Origin: Anaerolineales bacterium
Lineage (GTDB): Bacteria; Chloroflexota; Anaerolineae; Anaerolineales; UBA6663
Length of the DNA: 52,587 bases
Direction of reading: 5' to 3'
NCBI GenBank assembly: GCA_020850595.1
Contig: JADZEK010000117.1
Coordinates: 1 to 52,587 of the forward strand
Shown here in pieces: positions 32,855 to 41,896 of this stretch (position 1 is the first letter of the stretch; each line of letters begins with the position of its first letter). The translations under genes were made by a program, and so were the position numbers. Below the pieces are notes generated by a model, which had not been told where the DNA came from, did no database searches, and worked only from the letters and a program-made list of their open reading frames with translations.

Positions 32855-33571
32855 ATGGCTGCCGCAAACCCGCTTGTTCACGTTGACAACGTCGTCAAAG
32901 ACTTTCAAGGCCCGGCTGGTGTCATTCACGTCCTCAAAAGCGTCTCGCTCGAGGTGAACCAGGGCGAGTTCGTGGGCGTGCGCGGCCCCAGCGGCTCCGG
33001 CAAATCCACCCTGATTAACATGATCACCGGCATAGACCGCCCCACCAGCGGCCAGGTGAGCATTGCCGGGCGGCCCATCGAGCGCATGAGCGAGAACGAG
33101 CTGGCGCGCTTCCGCGGCAAGCACATCGGCGTGATCTTTCAGTTCTTCCAGCTGCTGCCCACGTTGACCGTGATTGAAAACACCATGCTCCCCATGGATT
33201 TCTGCCGCATGTGGAAGCCGCGTGAGCGTCCGCAGCGCGCCATGCAACTGCTGGAGCAGGTCGGCCTGGCCGATCAGGCCCACAAGCTGCCCAACACTCT
33301 CTCTGGCGGCCAGCAGCAGCGCGCCGCCATTGCCCGCGCCCTGGCGAACGACCCGCCGCTGCTGATGGGCGACGAGCCGACCGGCAACCTCGACAGCCAC
33401 ACCGCCGACAAAGTCTTCACCTTGTTTCAAGACTTGGTGGCGCAGGGCAAGACCTTCATCATGGTCACCCACGATGTGGAACTGGCCCGCCGCATGCCGC
33501 GCCTGATCGAGGTGGCCGACGGCGTGCTGCACGAAGCCGCGCCGGCCATGGCCACCATGCCCGCCGCCTGA
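32855..33571 (+). CDS. ABC transporter ATP-binding protein, MacB/LolD type
   Basis: 238-aa ATPase. Walker A GPSGSGKS (44-51), Q-loop [15 protein letters not shown], signature LSGGQQQR (149-156), Walker B LLMGDEPT (169-176), H-loop MVTHD. The MacB/LolD clade partners FtsX-type permeases. It is followed by the permease after 7 nt and a membrane-fusion lipoprotein, forming a three-gene operon. Confidence 0.93.
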   Translation: MAAANPLVHVDNVVKDFQGPAGVIHVLKSVSLEVNQGEFVGVRGPSGSGKSTLINMITGIDRPTSGQVSIAGRPIERMSENELARFRGKHIGVIFQFFQLLPTLTVIENTMLPMDFCRMWKPRERPQRAMQLLEQVGLADQAHKLPNTLSGGQQQRAAIARALANDPPLLMGDEPTGNLDSHTADKVFTLFQDLVAQGKTFIMVTHDVELARRMPRLIEVADGVLHEAAPAMATMPAA

Positions 33572-33578
33572 GCCGGCC

Positions 33579-35969
33579 ATGCGTACCGCCTTTCGCAAAG
33601 TCTGGCGCGACCTGTGGAACAACAAGGGCCGCACTCTGCTGGTCGTGCTGAGCATTGCCGTGGGCGTGCTGGCGGTGGGCATGATCACGGCCAGCAACAC
33701 GCTTATGACGCGCCAGATGAGTCAGTCGCAGGCGGCCAGCCACCCCTCCAACGTGGCCCTGAGCATCGGCGGCCTGCTAGACGAGGCCACCGTGAAGAGC
33801 CTGGCGCGTCTGCCCGGCATTGATGCGGCCGAGGGGCTGACCACCTTCAGCCTGCGCTGGAAGCCCACGCTCGACGCCGAGTGGCAGCCGACCACCCTCA
33901 TCGCGCTCGCCGACTATGAACACCAGGTGTTCGATCTGGTGGAACTGCGCACCGGCCGTTGGCCGAGCTCGGGCTCGGTGGCTGTGGAGTTCAACCATGT
34001 TGCCCCCTACCACGTGCCCGCACTGGGCGGCACGCTCTACTTCGAAGTCAATCAGCGCGCCAAGCCCTTCACCGTCGCCGGCACTGTGCGCGACCCGCAG
34101 CAGGCCCCGCCGCCCTTCAGCGAGCAGCCCGTGTTCTACGTCACGCGCGCTACGCTGCTGCAAATGGGCGGGCCAGACGGCTTCAACCGCCTGCGCTTCT
34201 CCATCCCGGTCTACACCGAAGCCGAGGCTCAGCGCCAGGCCGATATCGTGGAGACCCGGCTGAACAAGCTCGGCTACAGCGTCGGCACCCCTGTGCTGCA
34301 AGACCCCCAGCGTCACTTTCTGCAAGACCTGATGGACGGCGTGGGCCTGGTGCTCACCGTCATGGCGGTGCTCTCGCTCGGCCTGAGCACCATCCTGGTC
34401 GTCAACACCATCAACGCCGTCATCGCCCAGCAGGTGCCGCAAATCGGCATCATGAAGACCATCGGCGGCCTCTCGCCGCAGATCGCCTCGATCTACCTGG
34501 CGGGCGTGGCCGTTTACGGCCTGCTCAGCCTGGCCCTGGCCGTGCCGCTCGGCGCGTTCCTGGCCAACGCCCTGGCCGCCTGGATGCTGGCGCTCATCAA
34601 CGTGCCCGCCGCGCCCTTCGATCTCCAGCGCACGGCGCTGCTTTTTCAGCTGGGGGCGGGCCTGCTCACGCCGCTGCTGGCGGGCAGCTACCCGGTGTGG
34701 CAGGGCGTCAGCATCTCGGTGCGCGCGGCTCTGAACGCCTACGGCCTGGGTAGCGGCCACTATGGGCGGCGGCTGATAGACCGCCTCTTGGGTCGGTTGG
34801 CCGGGCTGCCGCGCATGGTCACCCTGGCCCTGCGCAATACCTTTCGCCGCCTGGGGCGCGTGGCGCTGACCCAGATCACGCTCGTCATCGCCGGGGCCAC
34901 GTTCATGATGGTGCTCAGCACCCACCATTCCTTTAACGAAACCGTGCTGCAGATTTTTCGCAGCTTCGGCTACGACGTCATCATCGGCCTCAACCAGCCG
35001 CAGCGCCCGGCCGAGATCGAGCCGCTGGTGGAGGCCCAGCCCGGCGTGACCCACGCCGAGATGTGGGTGTTTTGGGGCGCCACCGGCCGCGCGCCCGGCG
35101 CCGCCGGCCCCGGCAGCGAGCACGACGTGGCCCTGCGCGGCATCCCCCTCAATACCGAGCTGTTCAGGCCCGAGCTGACCGCCGGGCGCAACCTCAACCC
35201 CGCCGACGGCCACGCTCTGCTGCTGAACCAGAAGCTGGCCCGTGAGATGGGCCTGGGCTTGGGCGACACCATTCTGCTTGATTTCGGCGCGCCCGGCGAG
35301 CGCGCCTACACCATCGTCGGCCTGATCTTCGACCTGGCCGGCCGAGACCAGAACACCGCCTATCTCTCCCGTGAGATCCTCAACAGCGACCTGAACCGCT
35401 CCGGCCGCGCCAGCGTGGTGGAGGTGCGCGCGGTCAACAACAGCCTGGCCGGCCAGCAGGCCCTCGAGCGCGCCCTCCGCGCCGTGTTTGAGCGCCAGGG
35501 CCTGGGCGTGAGCTACAGCCAGACCGCCGCCGAAATTCAGGCCACCGCCAACGCGCAGTTCAGCATCCTGACCACGCTGCTGCTCATCATGACGCTGCTC
35601 ATCGCCGTGGTCGGCAGCTTCGGCCTTTCGGGCACGCTCTCCATCAACGTGCTCGAGCGCCGCCGCGAGATCGGCGTCATGCGGGCGGTGGGCGCCTCGA
35701 ACGGCGATGTGGGTTTCATCTTCATGGGCGAAGGGTTGCTGCTGGGCGTCATCAGTTGGGCGCAAGCCGTGCCGATCAGCCTGTTCGCCGGGCGCTACTT
35801 CGTAGACGCCATCGGCACGGTCATTGATTTTCCGGCGCAGTATCACTACTCCGTCCTGAGCGTGTGGCTGTGGCTCGGCGTGGTGGTGGCGCTCTCGCTG
35901 CTGGCGAGTTGGCTGCCCGCCCGCCGCGCCACCCAGATCAGCGTGCGCGAGAGCCTCGCTTACGAATAA
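33579..35969 (+). CDS. FtsX-like ABC permease (MacB-type, two FtsX domains)
   Basis: 796 aa. TM1 (about 18-40) follows the basic start RTAFRKVWRDLWNNKGRTLL; an extracytoplasmic MacB-PCD-like domain covers about 45-235; three TM helices (about 250-370) form FtsX domain 1. A second TM (about 420-440) and extracytoplasmic loop precede FtsX domain 2 (about 660-790), ending ARRATQISVRESLAYE. Such permeases power efflux or mechanotransmission across the membrane rather than import. Start ATG at 33579 is 7 nt after the ATPase stop, so translation is probably coupled. Confidence 0.92.
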   Translation: MRTAFRKVWRDLWNNKGRTLLVVLSIAVGVLAVGMITASNTLMTRQMSQSQAASHPSNVALSIGGLLDEATVKSLARLPGIDAAEGLTTFSLRWKPTLDAEWQPTTLIALADYEHQVFDLVELRTGRWPSSGSVAVEFNHVAPYHVPALGGTLYFEVNQRAKPFTVAGTVRDPQQAPPPFSEQPVFYVTRATLLQMGGPDGFNRLRFSIPVYTEAEAQRQADIVETRLNKLGYSVGTPVLQDPQRHFLQDLMDGVGLVLTVMAVLSLGLSTILVVNTINAVIAQQVPQIGIMKTIGGLSPQIASIYLAGVAVYGLLSLALAVPLGAFLANALAAWMLALINVPAAPFDLQRTALLFQLGAGLLTPLLAGSYPVWQGVSISVRAALNAYGLGSGHYGRRLIDRLLGRLAGLPRMVTLALRNTFRRLGRVALTQITLVIAGATFMMVLSTHHSFNETVLQIFRSFGYDVIIGLNQPQRPAEIEPLVEAQPGVTHAEMWVFWGATGRAPGAAGPGSEHDVALRGIPLNTELFRPELTAGRNLNPADGHALLLNQKLAREMGLGLGDTILLDFGAPGERAYTIVGLIFDLAGRDQNTAYLSREILNSDLNRSGRASVVEVRAVNNSLAGQQALERALRAVFERQGLGVSYSQTAAEIQATANAQFSILTTLLLIMTLLIAVVGSFGLSGTLSINVLERRREIGVMRAVGASNGDVGFIFMGEGLLLGVISWAQAVPISLFAGRYFVDAIGTVIDFPAQYHYSVLSVWLWLGVVVALSLLASWLPARRATQISVRESLAYE

Positions 35970-35996
35970 CCGCCTGCCTTAACTTGTGGGGTGCCT

Positions 35997-37409
35997 ATGT
36001 TGACCATATCGCGCTTGTTCAGCCTGCTCATGCCGGCCGCCCTGCTGGCCGCCTGCGCCGGCGCAGCCACGCCCGCGCCCGCTACCGTGCCGGTCGTGGT
36101 GGATGATTTGGCCGTCGTCGCCGATGGCCGCCTGGAACCGGCCCAGTCGCTGCCGCTGGCTTTCCTGGCGGGCGGGCCGGTGGCGCAGGTGTTCGCGGCC
36201 GAGGGCGACACCGTCGCCGCCGGCGACGTGCTGGCCGTGCTCGACAATACCGAAGCCTTGCAGTCGCAGGTGGCCGCGGCCGAGTCGCAGCGCGCCAACC
36301 TCGCCCTGGAGCAGTCGGCCGCCGCGCTCGAACGGCTGAGCGCCGAACAGGCCCTGGCCGACCTGAACGACTCGGCCGCCATCGTCACCGCCCAGGCCGC
36401 TTTCGCCGTGGCTCAGGCCCACGACGCGCTGCTGAAAGCCGACCGGGACCTCAAGAACGTGCAGAACCCCGTCTCTGAGCGCCTGACTGACGCGGTGGCC
36501 GACGCCGCCCTGGCCTTGCAGAACGCCCAGGCCGGGCAGCAGCTCGCCAATGTCAGCCCAGAACAGCAGGCGCACGCCCTCGCCGTCGCCAACACCGACG
36601 CGGCCTGGCGGGCTTACCAGGACTTGCAGGCCAAGTATGACGACAGCAACGGCAACCTGGAACTGCTCGACGCCGTCAAGCGGGCGCAGGCCGCCTACCA
36701 GTCCGCGCTCGACGCGCAGCTCGCGCTGGAATTGCAGATCAGCACCGCGGCCACCAACCAGGCCGACGCCGTCGCCAAGGCCCAGGAGGCCTACGACGAC
36801 GCGCAGGCCAACCTGGCCGCCGCCCAGCGCGGCCCAGACGCCGACAAACTGGCCCTGGCCCAGGCCAACCAGGCGCTGGCCGCCGCCAACCTGGCCGACG
36901 CCCAGCGCCGCCTGGCCCTGGTGGCGAACGGCCCGAACGCCGATCAGGTGGCGCTGGCCCAGGCGCGCCTGGCCACGGCCGAAGCGCGCGTGGTCGCCGC
37001 CGAGGCCGCCATCCCTGCCGCCGAGGCCGCCCTGGCCGCTGCCCAGGCCGCGCTGGAGAACGTCGAGCTGCGCGCGCCGTTTGCCGGCACGCTGGCGGCG
37101 TTTGACCTGCAAGTGGGGCAGCAAGTGGCGCCCGGGCAGAGCCTGGGCACGCTGGCCGACTTCACGCGCTGGACGGTGGCGACCAACAACCTGACCGAGA
37201 TTGACGTGGTGCGTATTCAGGCCGGGCAGGCCGTCACGGTCGTGCTCGACGCGCTGCCCGACCACCCCCTGCGCGGCACGGTCACCGCCATTGACAGCGT
37301 CTTCGCCGAACAGCAGGGTGACATCACCTACACGGCCGAAATCACGCTGACCGACACCCACCCGCTGATGCGCTGGGGCATGACGGCGGCCGTGACCTTT
37401 GAGAAGTAG
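35997..37409 (+). CDS. HlyD/MacA-like membrane-fusion lipoprotein
   Basis: 470 aa. Signal peptide with lipobox LLAAC (Cys20). Residues about 40-85 give the first half of a biotinyl-lipoyl domain (LAGGPVAQVFAAEGDTVAAGDVLAVLDN). A very long Ala/Gln-rich coiled coil (about 85-350) follows, with duplicated segments QRGPDADKLALAQANQALAAA and NGPNADQVALAQARLATAE. The second lipoyl half and beta-barrel (LRAPFAGTLAAFDLQVGQQV) lie from about 360 on. It probably links the ABC transporter to the cell surface. In a monoderm-like cell no TolC partner is expected. ATG at 35997 is taken, with GGGG upstream. Confidence 0.88.
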   Translation: MLTISRLFSLLMPAALLAACAGAATPAPATVPVVVDDLAVVADGRLEPAQSLPLAFLAGGPVAQVFAAEGDTVAAGDVLAVLDNTEALQSQVAAAESQRANLALEQSAAALERLSAEQALADLNDSAAIVTAQAAFAVAQAHDALLKADRDLKNVQNPVSERLTDAVADAALALQNAQAGQQLANVSPEQQAHALAVANTDAAWRAYQDLQAKYDDSNGNLELLDAVKRAQAAYQSALDAQLALELQISTAATNQADAVAKAQEAYDDAQANLAAAQRGPDADKLALAQANQALAAANLADAQRRLALVANGPNADQVALAQARLATAEARVVAAEAAIPAAEAALAAAQAALENVELRAPFAGTLAAFDLQVGQQVAPGQSLGTLADFTRWTVATNNLTEIDVVRIQAGQAVTVVLDALPDHPLRGTVTAIDSVFAEQQGDITYTAEITLTDTHPLMRWGMTAAVTFEK

Positions 37410-37540
37410 AGGATTGCTGATGGTTGATTTTTGATTGCTGATTGACCCGTGTGACGTGAACAGGCGGCTCGAACTCATTGGTCGAGCTATCCGTGGTCTG
37501 TTTGTTTCCTTGAGTCCCGCGAGTCTCTTCAAACCCCCTT

Positions 37541-37569
37541 CCACCTCTCACCTCTAACCTCCCACCTCT
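37541..37569. repeat. 29-bp pyrimidine-rich repeat, copy 1
   Basis: A CCACCTCT/CACCTCTAACCT-type tract. The same 29 bases occur in inverted orientation at 52143-52171 with no mismatch. It is located in the 205-bp gap before the GNAT gene, which also holds TTGATTGCTGATTG-like low-complexity sequence (37410-37445) and a TACACT box just downstream. Confidence 0.8.
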
Positions 37570-37614
37570 CAAACTAGAGTACACTAACCCCATCTCGCCC
37601 GCAGGAGCGCCGGC

Positions 37615-38175
37615 ATGGCGACTGACGCGCAGCCCGACCCAGCCAGCCTGACCCTCAAAGACGGCACGCCCGTGTGGGTGCGGCCCATCCGCCCCGACGA
37701 CGCCGAGCGCCTCCAGGCCTTTCACGCCCAACTCTCGCCCGAGAGCATCTACCTGCGCTGGCTGAGCGCACACCCCGTGCTGTCGCTGGCCGAGGCCCAG
37801 GCCCTCGCCACCGTAGATTACGCCAGCCGCATGGCCCTGGTGGCGACCGTCAGCCCCGCGCCCGAGGCCGAGTTGATCGGCGTGGCGCGCTATGGCCGCG
37901 TGCCCGGCCGGCCCGATGAGGCCGAAGTGGCCGTTGTGGTGGCCGACAACTACCAGCGGCGCGGTCTGGGCACGGCCCTGCTCCAGCGGCTGATGTGGCA
38001 CGCCCATCGGCAAGGCTACCGCTACTGGACGGCCGAAATCAACGTCGCCAACGCGCGCATGATGAAGTTCATCCAGCGCGGCGGCCTGCCCATCCTCAAG
38101 AAATACGCGGGCGGCAGTTGGCAGGTGCGGGTGGAGCTTGGCGCCCCGCCCGACGAGGCCGCGCCCGCGGCCTGA
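37615..38175 (+). CDS. GNAT-family N-acetyltransferase
   Basis: 186 aa. Acetyl-CoA-binding motif A is VVADNYQRRGLGTALLQRLM (about 109-128), preceded by the beta-strand EAEVAVVV. The N-terminal VRPIRPDDAERLQAFHAQLSPESIYLRW is as in PatZ/YfiQ-type GNAT domains, where the domain follows an acyl-CoA synthetase-like region; here it stands alone. It might acetylate a protein lysine or a small amine. ATG at 37615 has CAGGAG 8 nt upstream, with a TACACT box at about 37578-37583. Confidence 0.85.
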   Translation: MATDAQPDPASLTLKDGTPVWVRPIRPDDAERLQAFHAQLSPESIYLRWLSAHPVLSLAEAQALATVDYASRMALVATVSPAPEAELIGVARYGRVPGRPDEAEVAVVVADNYQRRGLGTALLQRLMWHAHRQGYRYWTAEINVANARMMKFIQRGGLPILKKYAGGSWQVRVELGAPPDEAAPAA

Positions 38176-38192
38176 GCGATCCCCGAATCATA

Positions 38193-38219
38193 AACGGCGG
38201 CCGAGCCTCGGCCGCCGTT
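38193..38219. terminator. Bidirectional rho-independent terminator
   Basis: AACGGCGGCC and GGCCGCCGTT form a 10-bp perfect stem around GAGCCTC, followed by CGTTTAACTGG. It lies between convergent genes (GNAT ending 38175, orphan ending 38246). Confidence 0.75.
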
Positions 38220-38245
38220 CGTTTAACTGGTTTGCCGGCTGAGCG

Positions 38246-39004
38246 CTACGGCTTCAGCAGCGCCGCGCTGCCGTCGGCCGAGATCAGCTTCAGGTCGTTG
38301 ATAAACTTGGCTTGCGGTGTGTTGGTTTGCCCAGAGACCTTATCTACCGCGTGGTCGTCGCCGGCCTGGCGCGCGGTCACGGTCAGCGTCTTGCCAAGGT
38401 AGTCCTTCGCCTTGCCCTTCTTCCAGACCGTGCCGCTGGTCTTGAGTTCTTTCTTGTTCCACACCCCGGCCGCGGCCGTGGCGACCTCGCCGCTGTTGAA
38501 CTTGAAGACCACCTCGCTCAGTTGGCCGGAGGCGCGCACGTAGGCCTCGCGCGCCTTCTTCTCCCACGTCTCCACCACGTTCTCGAAGTCGTCGGTGCTG
38601 AAGTCGCCGCGCCGCATCAGCAGCGACCCCAGCGCGCTAAACGCGGCCGTCGCCGCCTTCACCGAGTCCTTGGACAGGTTCTTGTTGCCTTTGGTCGTCT
38701 CGGCCTTGTCGCGAGCGTCGCGGATGGCTTCCCAGGCCTTGGCCACCGCGCCGTCAGTGTCGTTGATGATGGCGTCGGCTGCTTTCAGCGCGGCCCTGGC
38801 GGCCTCCAGGCTCTTGATCTTGCCCGGCGCGGCCACCAGCGTGCCAAAGGGGATCTTTTTCCAGGCGGTTTCGGCGGCGGCCAGAGCCTCGCCCAGGCCG
38901 GTGGTCTTGGTCTTCGCGCCGGCCTTGTCGGCCAGGGTCTTGCCTTTTTGCCAGGCCGTTTTCGTGGCGGCGGTTGGGTACTTCATGTCGGAGGGGATTG
39001 CCAT
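38246..39004 (-). CDS. Orphan 252-aa helical/beta protein, unknown function
   Basis: No signal peptide and no recognised domain. Residues 1-150 are Lys/Ala-rich and predicted helical (ATKTAWQKGKTLADKAG, ALAAAETAWKKIPFG, KAWEAIRDARDKAETTKG). The last 90 form beta-rich sequence (GQLSEVVFKFNSGEVATAA, KAKDYLGKTLTVTARQAGDD). The Trp-Lys spacing repeats: AWQKG, AWKKI, AWEAI, TWEKK, VWNKK, VWKKG, roughly one per 25-40 residues. ATG at 39004 has CAGGAG upstream. Its promoter is one of the best in the window, so it is probably expressed. It is divergent from the multicopper oxidase. Confidence 0.75.
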   Translation of the reverse strand: MAIPSDMKYPTAATKTAWQKGKTLADKAGAKTKTTGLGEALAAAETAWKKIPFGTLVAAPGKIKSLEAARAALKAADAIINDTDGAVAKAWEAIRDARDKAETTKGNKNLSKDSVKAATAAFSALGSLLMRRGDFSTDDFENVVETWEKKAREAYVRASGQLSEVVFKFNSGEVATAAAGVWNKKELKTSGTVWKKGKAKDYLGKTLTVTARQAGDDHAVDKVSGQTNTPQAKFINDLKLISADGSAALLKP

Positions 39005-39042
39005 GGCAGGCTCCTGAGAGGCGGACGCTAAATACCGGCCGA

Positions 39043-39071
39043 ATTATAGGCCGCACTGCGCCAATGGACAA
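39043..39071 (-). promoter_or_regulatory. Promoter for the 252-aa orphan gene
   Basis: Minus strand TTGTCC (39071-39066), 17-bp spacer, TATAAT (39048-39043). Transcription would start near 39036, leaving a leader of about 32 nt with CAGGAG. Confidence 0.7.
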
Positions 39072-39191
39072 ATCTGATAAAGTAGGCCGATTACAAACGT
39101 AATGCCAAATTGTTGACACCCGTCCCTGTTGCCGTTCGGCCCGGCATAGGAAAATGAGCCACTACAATCCGTCATCGAGGAGAGCATTCGG

Positions 39192-40244
39192 ATGTCTGCC
39201 CAGAACGTTTCTCGCCGCAAGTTTCTGACCCTGGCCGGCCTCGGCCTGACCACCGGCCTCGGCGTCGCCGCCTGCGCCCAGGCCCCGTCGGTCACGCCGA
39301 TGACCCTGCCGACCATCACCCCCGGCGCGGGCGACGGCATGGATATGCCCACCGCCACGCCCGGCGATGCCGCCGCCGACATGGACGACCTTCACAAGCA
39401 AGGCGTGGAGACGTTTGTGGCCGGCATTGGGGCCGACCCGAACTTCTGGCGCCCGCCCATGGACTACACGCTGGACGGCGCCGTGAAGGTCTTTACCCTC
39501 ACCTGCACCGAAGGCCCTTGGGAAGTCACCCCCGGCCAGTCGGTGCCCGCCATGCTCTACAACGGCCTGGTGCCCGGCCCTGAAATCCGCGTGACCGAAG
39601 GCGACCAGGTGCGCATCGTCTGCGTCAATCAGATGACCCAGAGCACCTCCATCCACTTTCACGGTGTGCGCGCCGCGAACAGCCAGGACGGCGTGCCCTA
39701 CCTCACCCAAGACCCCATTCGCCCCGGCGAGACCTTTACCTATGAGTTCACTGCCCGCAACGCCGGCTCGCACATGTACCACTCGCACCACAATGCCGCC
39801 GAGCAGGTCACCAAGGGCCTGATGGGCGGCTTTATCATCGAGCCGAAAGACAAAACCACCGACCCGGCCTACGATGCCGAGTACACCATGGTGCTCAACG
39901 ACAGCGGCATTGGCCTGACCATCAATGGCAAGGGCTTCCCCTACACCCAGCCCATTGTCGCCAAGTTGGGCCAGACCATCCGCGTGCGCTACATGAACGA
40001 AGGTTTGCTCATTCACCCCATGCACCTACACGGCATGCCCCAGACTGTGTTTGCCAAGGATGGCTACAACCTGTCGGTGCCCTTCCTGGCCGACACGCTC
40101 ATCGTCGGCCCCGGCGAGCGCTGGGACGTGACGGTGCTGTGCGACGAGCCTGGCGTCTGGGCCTTCCACTGCCACATCCTCACCCACGCTGAGTCCAGCC
40201 ACGGCATGTTCGGCATGGTGACGGCGCTGATCGTCCAGGAGTAA
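39192..40244 (+). CDS. Two-domain multicopper oxidase, Tat-exported lipoprotein-like
   Basis: 350 aa. N-terminal Tat motif SRRKFL (7-12); the following h-region ends AAC (Cys28), a possible lipobox. Two cupredoxin domains: domain 1 with HFHG (155-158) and HMYHSHH (194-200), domain 2 with HPMHLHG (275-281) and the HCH-x3-H cluster (326-332), followed by HGMFGM (337-342). This supplies type 2/3 copper ligands, and one type 1 site only in domain 2 (Cys327). At 350 aa it is too short for a three-domain laccase; two-domain oxidases act as trimers. Candidate substrates are Cu(I), Mn, or phenols. GAGGAGAG precedes ATG; TACAAT lies at 39163-39168. Confidence 0.9.
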   Translation: MSAQNVSRRKFLTLAGLGLTTGLGVAACAQAPSVTPMTLPTITPGAGDGMDMPTATPGDAAADMDDLHKQGVETFVAGIGADPNFWRPPMDYTLDGAVKVFTLTCTEGPWEVTPGQSVPAMLYNGLVPGPEIRVTEGDQVRIVCVNQMTQSTSIHFHGVRAANSQDGVPYLTQDPIRPGETFTYEFTARNAGSHMYHSHHNAAEQVTKGLMGGFIIEPKDKTTDPAYDAEYTMVLNDSGIGLTINGKGFPYTQPIVAKLGQTIRVRYMNEGLLIHPMHLHGMPQTVFAKDGYNLSVPFLADTLIVGPGERWDVTVLCDEPGVWAFHCHILTHAESSHGMFGMVTALIVQE

Positions 40245-40268
40245 GCCTCCGCCGCGCCGCCTCTCCCC

Positions 40269-40301
40269 GACCCCGCCTCTGCGCGTCTTGGAGGCGGGGT
40301 C
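40269..40301 (+). terminator. Terminator-like hairpin after the multicopper oxidase
   Basis: GACCCCGCCTC (40269-40279) pairs perfectly with GAGGCGGGGTC (40291-40301), 11-bp stem, 11-nt loop. The following TCGCCTGTCTCC is only moderately U-rich. Confidence 0.65.
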
Positions 40302-40396
40302 TCGCCTGTCTCCCCGGCCCGCGCTGCCCCCCGGCTCGGCCCCGGCCGTGCGCTGCCCTCACCTGCGGTACAATCCACGTGGAGGCAGTGAAACTG

Positions 40397-41293
40397 ATGC
40401 GCACACCCCGTCGCATAGCCGCGTTAGGGTTGGCAGGGCTGGCCTTCTTCACCCTCGCCGTCAGTTGTCAGAGCGGACTTCCAGTGGATGTGAACGCCGT
40501 CGGCAGCACGGCCGAGGCGCTGGCCCAAACCGCCCAGGCGGGCGGCCAGCAGGCCGGCACCGCGCTGGCGCACCTGCCCGCCACCGTCACGGCCCTGGCC
40601 GCCACCGCCCAGGCTGTGGCCGGGACGGTCGTCGCCAACGTGACCGAGCTGGCCCCCACGGCCGAGGCGCTGGTGACCCAGGCCGGCGAGGCGGCCGAGA
40701 CGGCCGAGGCCTTCGCCACCAACGCCCAGGTAGATCAGGCCACCGCCCAGGCGGCCATTGAGCAGTATGCCCAGCAGGTGCTGGGGACCACGGTCACGGT
40801 GCTGCGCGCGGGCGGCCTGGAGGCCGACATCCAGCGCCAGATCAAACTGCCGCAAGATGGCGACCAGGCGCAGGCCGCCACCGCCGGGCTGGCCTTGCAG
40901 TCTTACGGCGCGCTGCTCGACGGCGGCGCGGCCTCGGTCAGCTATGGCAGCGGCGTCGTGGCCGGTGACCTGACGGTAGACATCAACTCGTCGAGCCTGG
41001 GCGCGTTCTCGTTCGACAGCGCGGCCGCGACGCCCAGCACCGCCGCCGATGCCCTGGCGCTGGCGCTGCAGACGTTCCCCGCGCTGGCCGACCGCGATTT
41101 CAGCCCCTACCCGGTGCAGGTCGGCTATGCCTGGAAGTTCATCGGCGACGTGCCGGGGTTTGATCCCAAGACGCTGCAAGCCGGGCTGACGGGCGAAGCC
41201 GTTTTGTTGGCGGTGACGCCCGCCGGCTTCAAACGCAGCGTGATCTCTGTGGTGGTGGGCAAGGGCGACTTCGCCGCCCAGGTGTTTCCTTAA
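40397..41293 (+). CDS. Secreted lipoprotein with helical repeat-like stalk, unknown function
   Basis: 298 aa. Residues 1-24 (MRTPRRIAALGLAGLAFFTL...SC) form a type II signal with probable lipid Cys24. Residues about 30-130 are Ala/Thr/Gln-rich, low in aromatic residues and probably a coiled coil (AQTAQAGGQQAGTALAHLPA, TAQAVAGTVV). The last 150 residues are a mixed alpha/beta domain ending KRSVISVVVGKGDFAAQVFP. I do not recognise the family. ATG at 40397 is preferred to GTG at 40379 because it gives a proper signal peptide; TACAAT (40369-40374) and GGAGG (40381-40385) lie upstream. Confidence 0.72.
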   Translation: MRTPRRIAALGLAGLAFFTLAVSCQSGLPVDVNAVGSTAEALAQTAQAGGQQAGTALAHLPATVTALAATAQAVAGTVVANVTELAPTAEALVTQAGEAAETAEAFATNAQVDQATAQAAIEQYAQQVLGTTVTVLRAGGLEADIQRQIKLPQDGDQAQAATAGLALQSYGALLDGGAASVSYGSGVVAGDLTVDINSSSLGAFSFDSAAATPSTAADALALALQTFPALADRDFSPYPVQVGYAWKFIGDVPGFDPKTLQAGLTGEAVLLAVTPAGFKRSVISVVVGKGDFAAQVFP

Positions 41294-41366
41294 ACACAGC
41301 GGGCGAGACCCGGTTCCCGTGAGTCCCGCCTGCTGATTTGTGCCCCGTTCGCTGGCGGCTCGGCCG

Positions 41367-41873
41367 CTAGTTCGTCTCCGGCGCGGCGGTCAGGATGCCG
41401 TCCAGGCCGCCGCTGCGGTCAATCTCCCACGGATAACGAATGCGCGCATCCGTCACGGCCGCGTAGTAGGTCGGCCAGGCCTTGTTGAACAGCGTGCGGG
41501 TGGGGTTGTAGTGCAGCACGCACAACTCCGGGAAGCCCCCGGCCGCCTCCACCCGGTTCTTCACCGCCGTAATCGTCCGGCCGCTGCCCCACACATCGTC
41601 CACCACCAGCACGCGCTTGCCCGTCAGCAGGCTGTCGGCCGGGAACTGTAGGAACTCCGGCCAGGCCAGCAGCTTAGCCGGCCCGGTGTCCATGGGGAAG
41701 TCCACTGCCGCCGTCAGCACCACCTTGATGTCGAGCGCCTCGCTGATGATGCCGCCCGGCACGATGCCGCCGCGTGTGATCAGCAGCATGGCGTCAATGG
41801 GGTCCTTAAACTGCGGCAGCAGCACGTCCATCAAGTGGTCTACATCGTCCCAGGTGAGCAATTCAGTGCGCAT
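41367..41873 (-). CDS. Phosphoribosyltransferase (purine, Gpt/Hpt-like)
   Basis: 168 aa. The PRPP-binding motif VLVVDDVWGSGRTI (about 88-101) and the N-terminal MLLITRGGIVPG fit the type I PRTase fold of xanthine/guanine/hypoxanthine salvage enzymes. The substrate base is not settled. ATG at 41873 is preferred; a TTG 12 nt upstream is possible. It lies 23 nt downstream of the membrane protein gene start on the same strand and may share its transcript. It is convergent with the lipoprotein gene. Confidence 0.85.
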   Translation of the reverse strand: MRTELLTWDDVDHLMDVLLPQFKDPIDAMLLITRGGIVPGGIISEALDIKVVLTAAVDFPMDTGPAKLLAWPEFLQFPADSLLTGKRVLVVDDVWGSGRTITAVKNRVEAAGGFPELCVLHYNPTRTLFNKAWPTYYAAVTDARIRYPWEIDRSGGLDGILTAAPETN

Positions 41874-41896
41874 GGTCAGTCTCAATCGGTGAAAGG

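Noticed and set aside
33777..35846. 689-codon open frame antisense to the FtsX permease
   Set aside because: It is a high-GC shadow of a well-supported permease; the translated sequence is His/Gln/Gly/Arg-rich without any domain.
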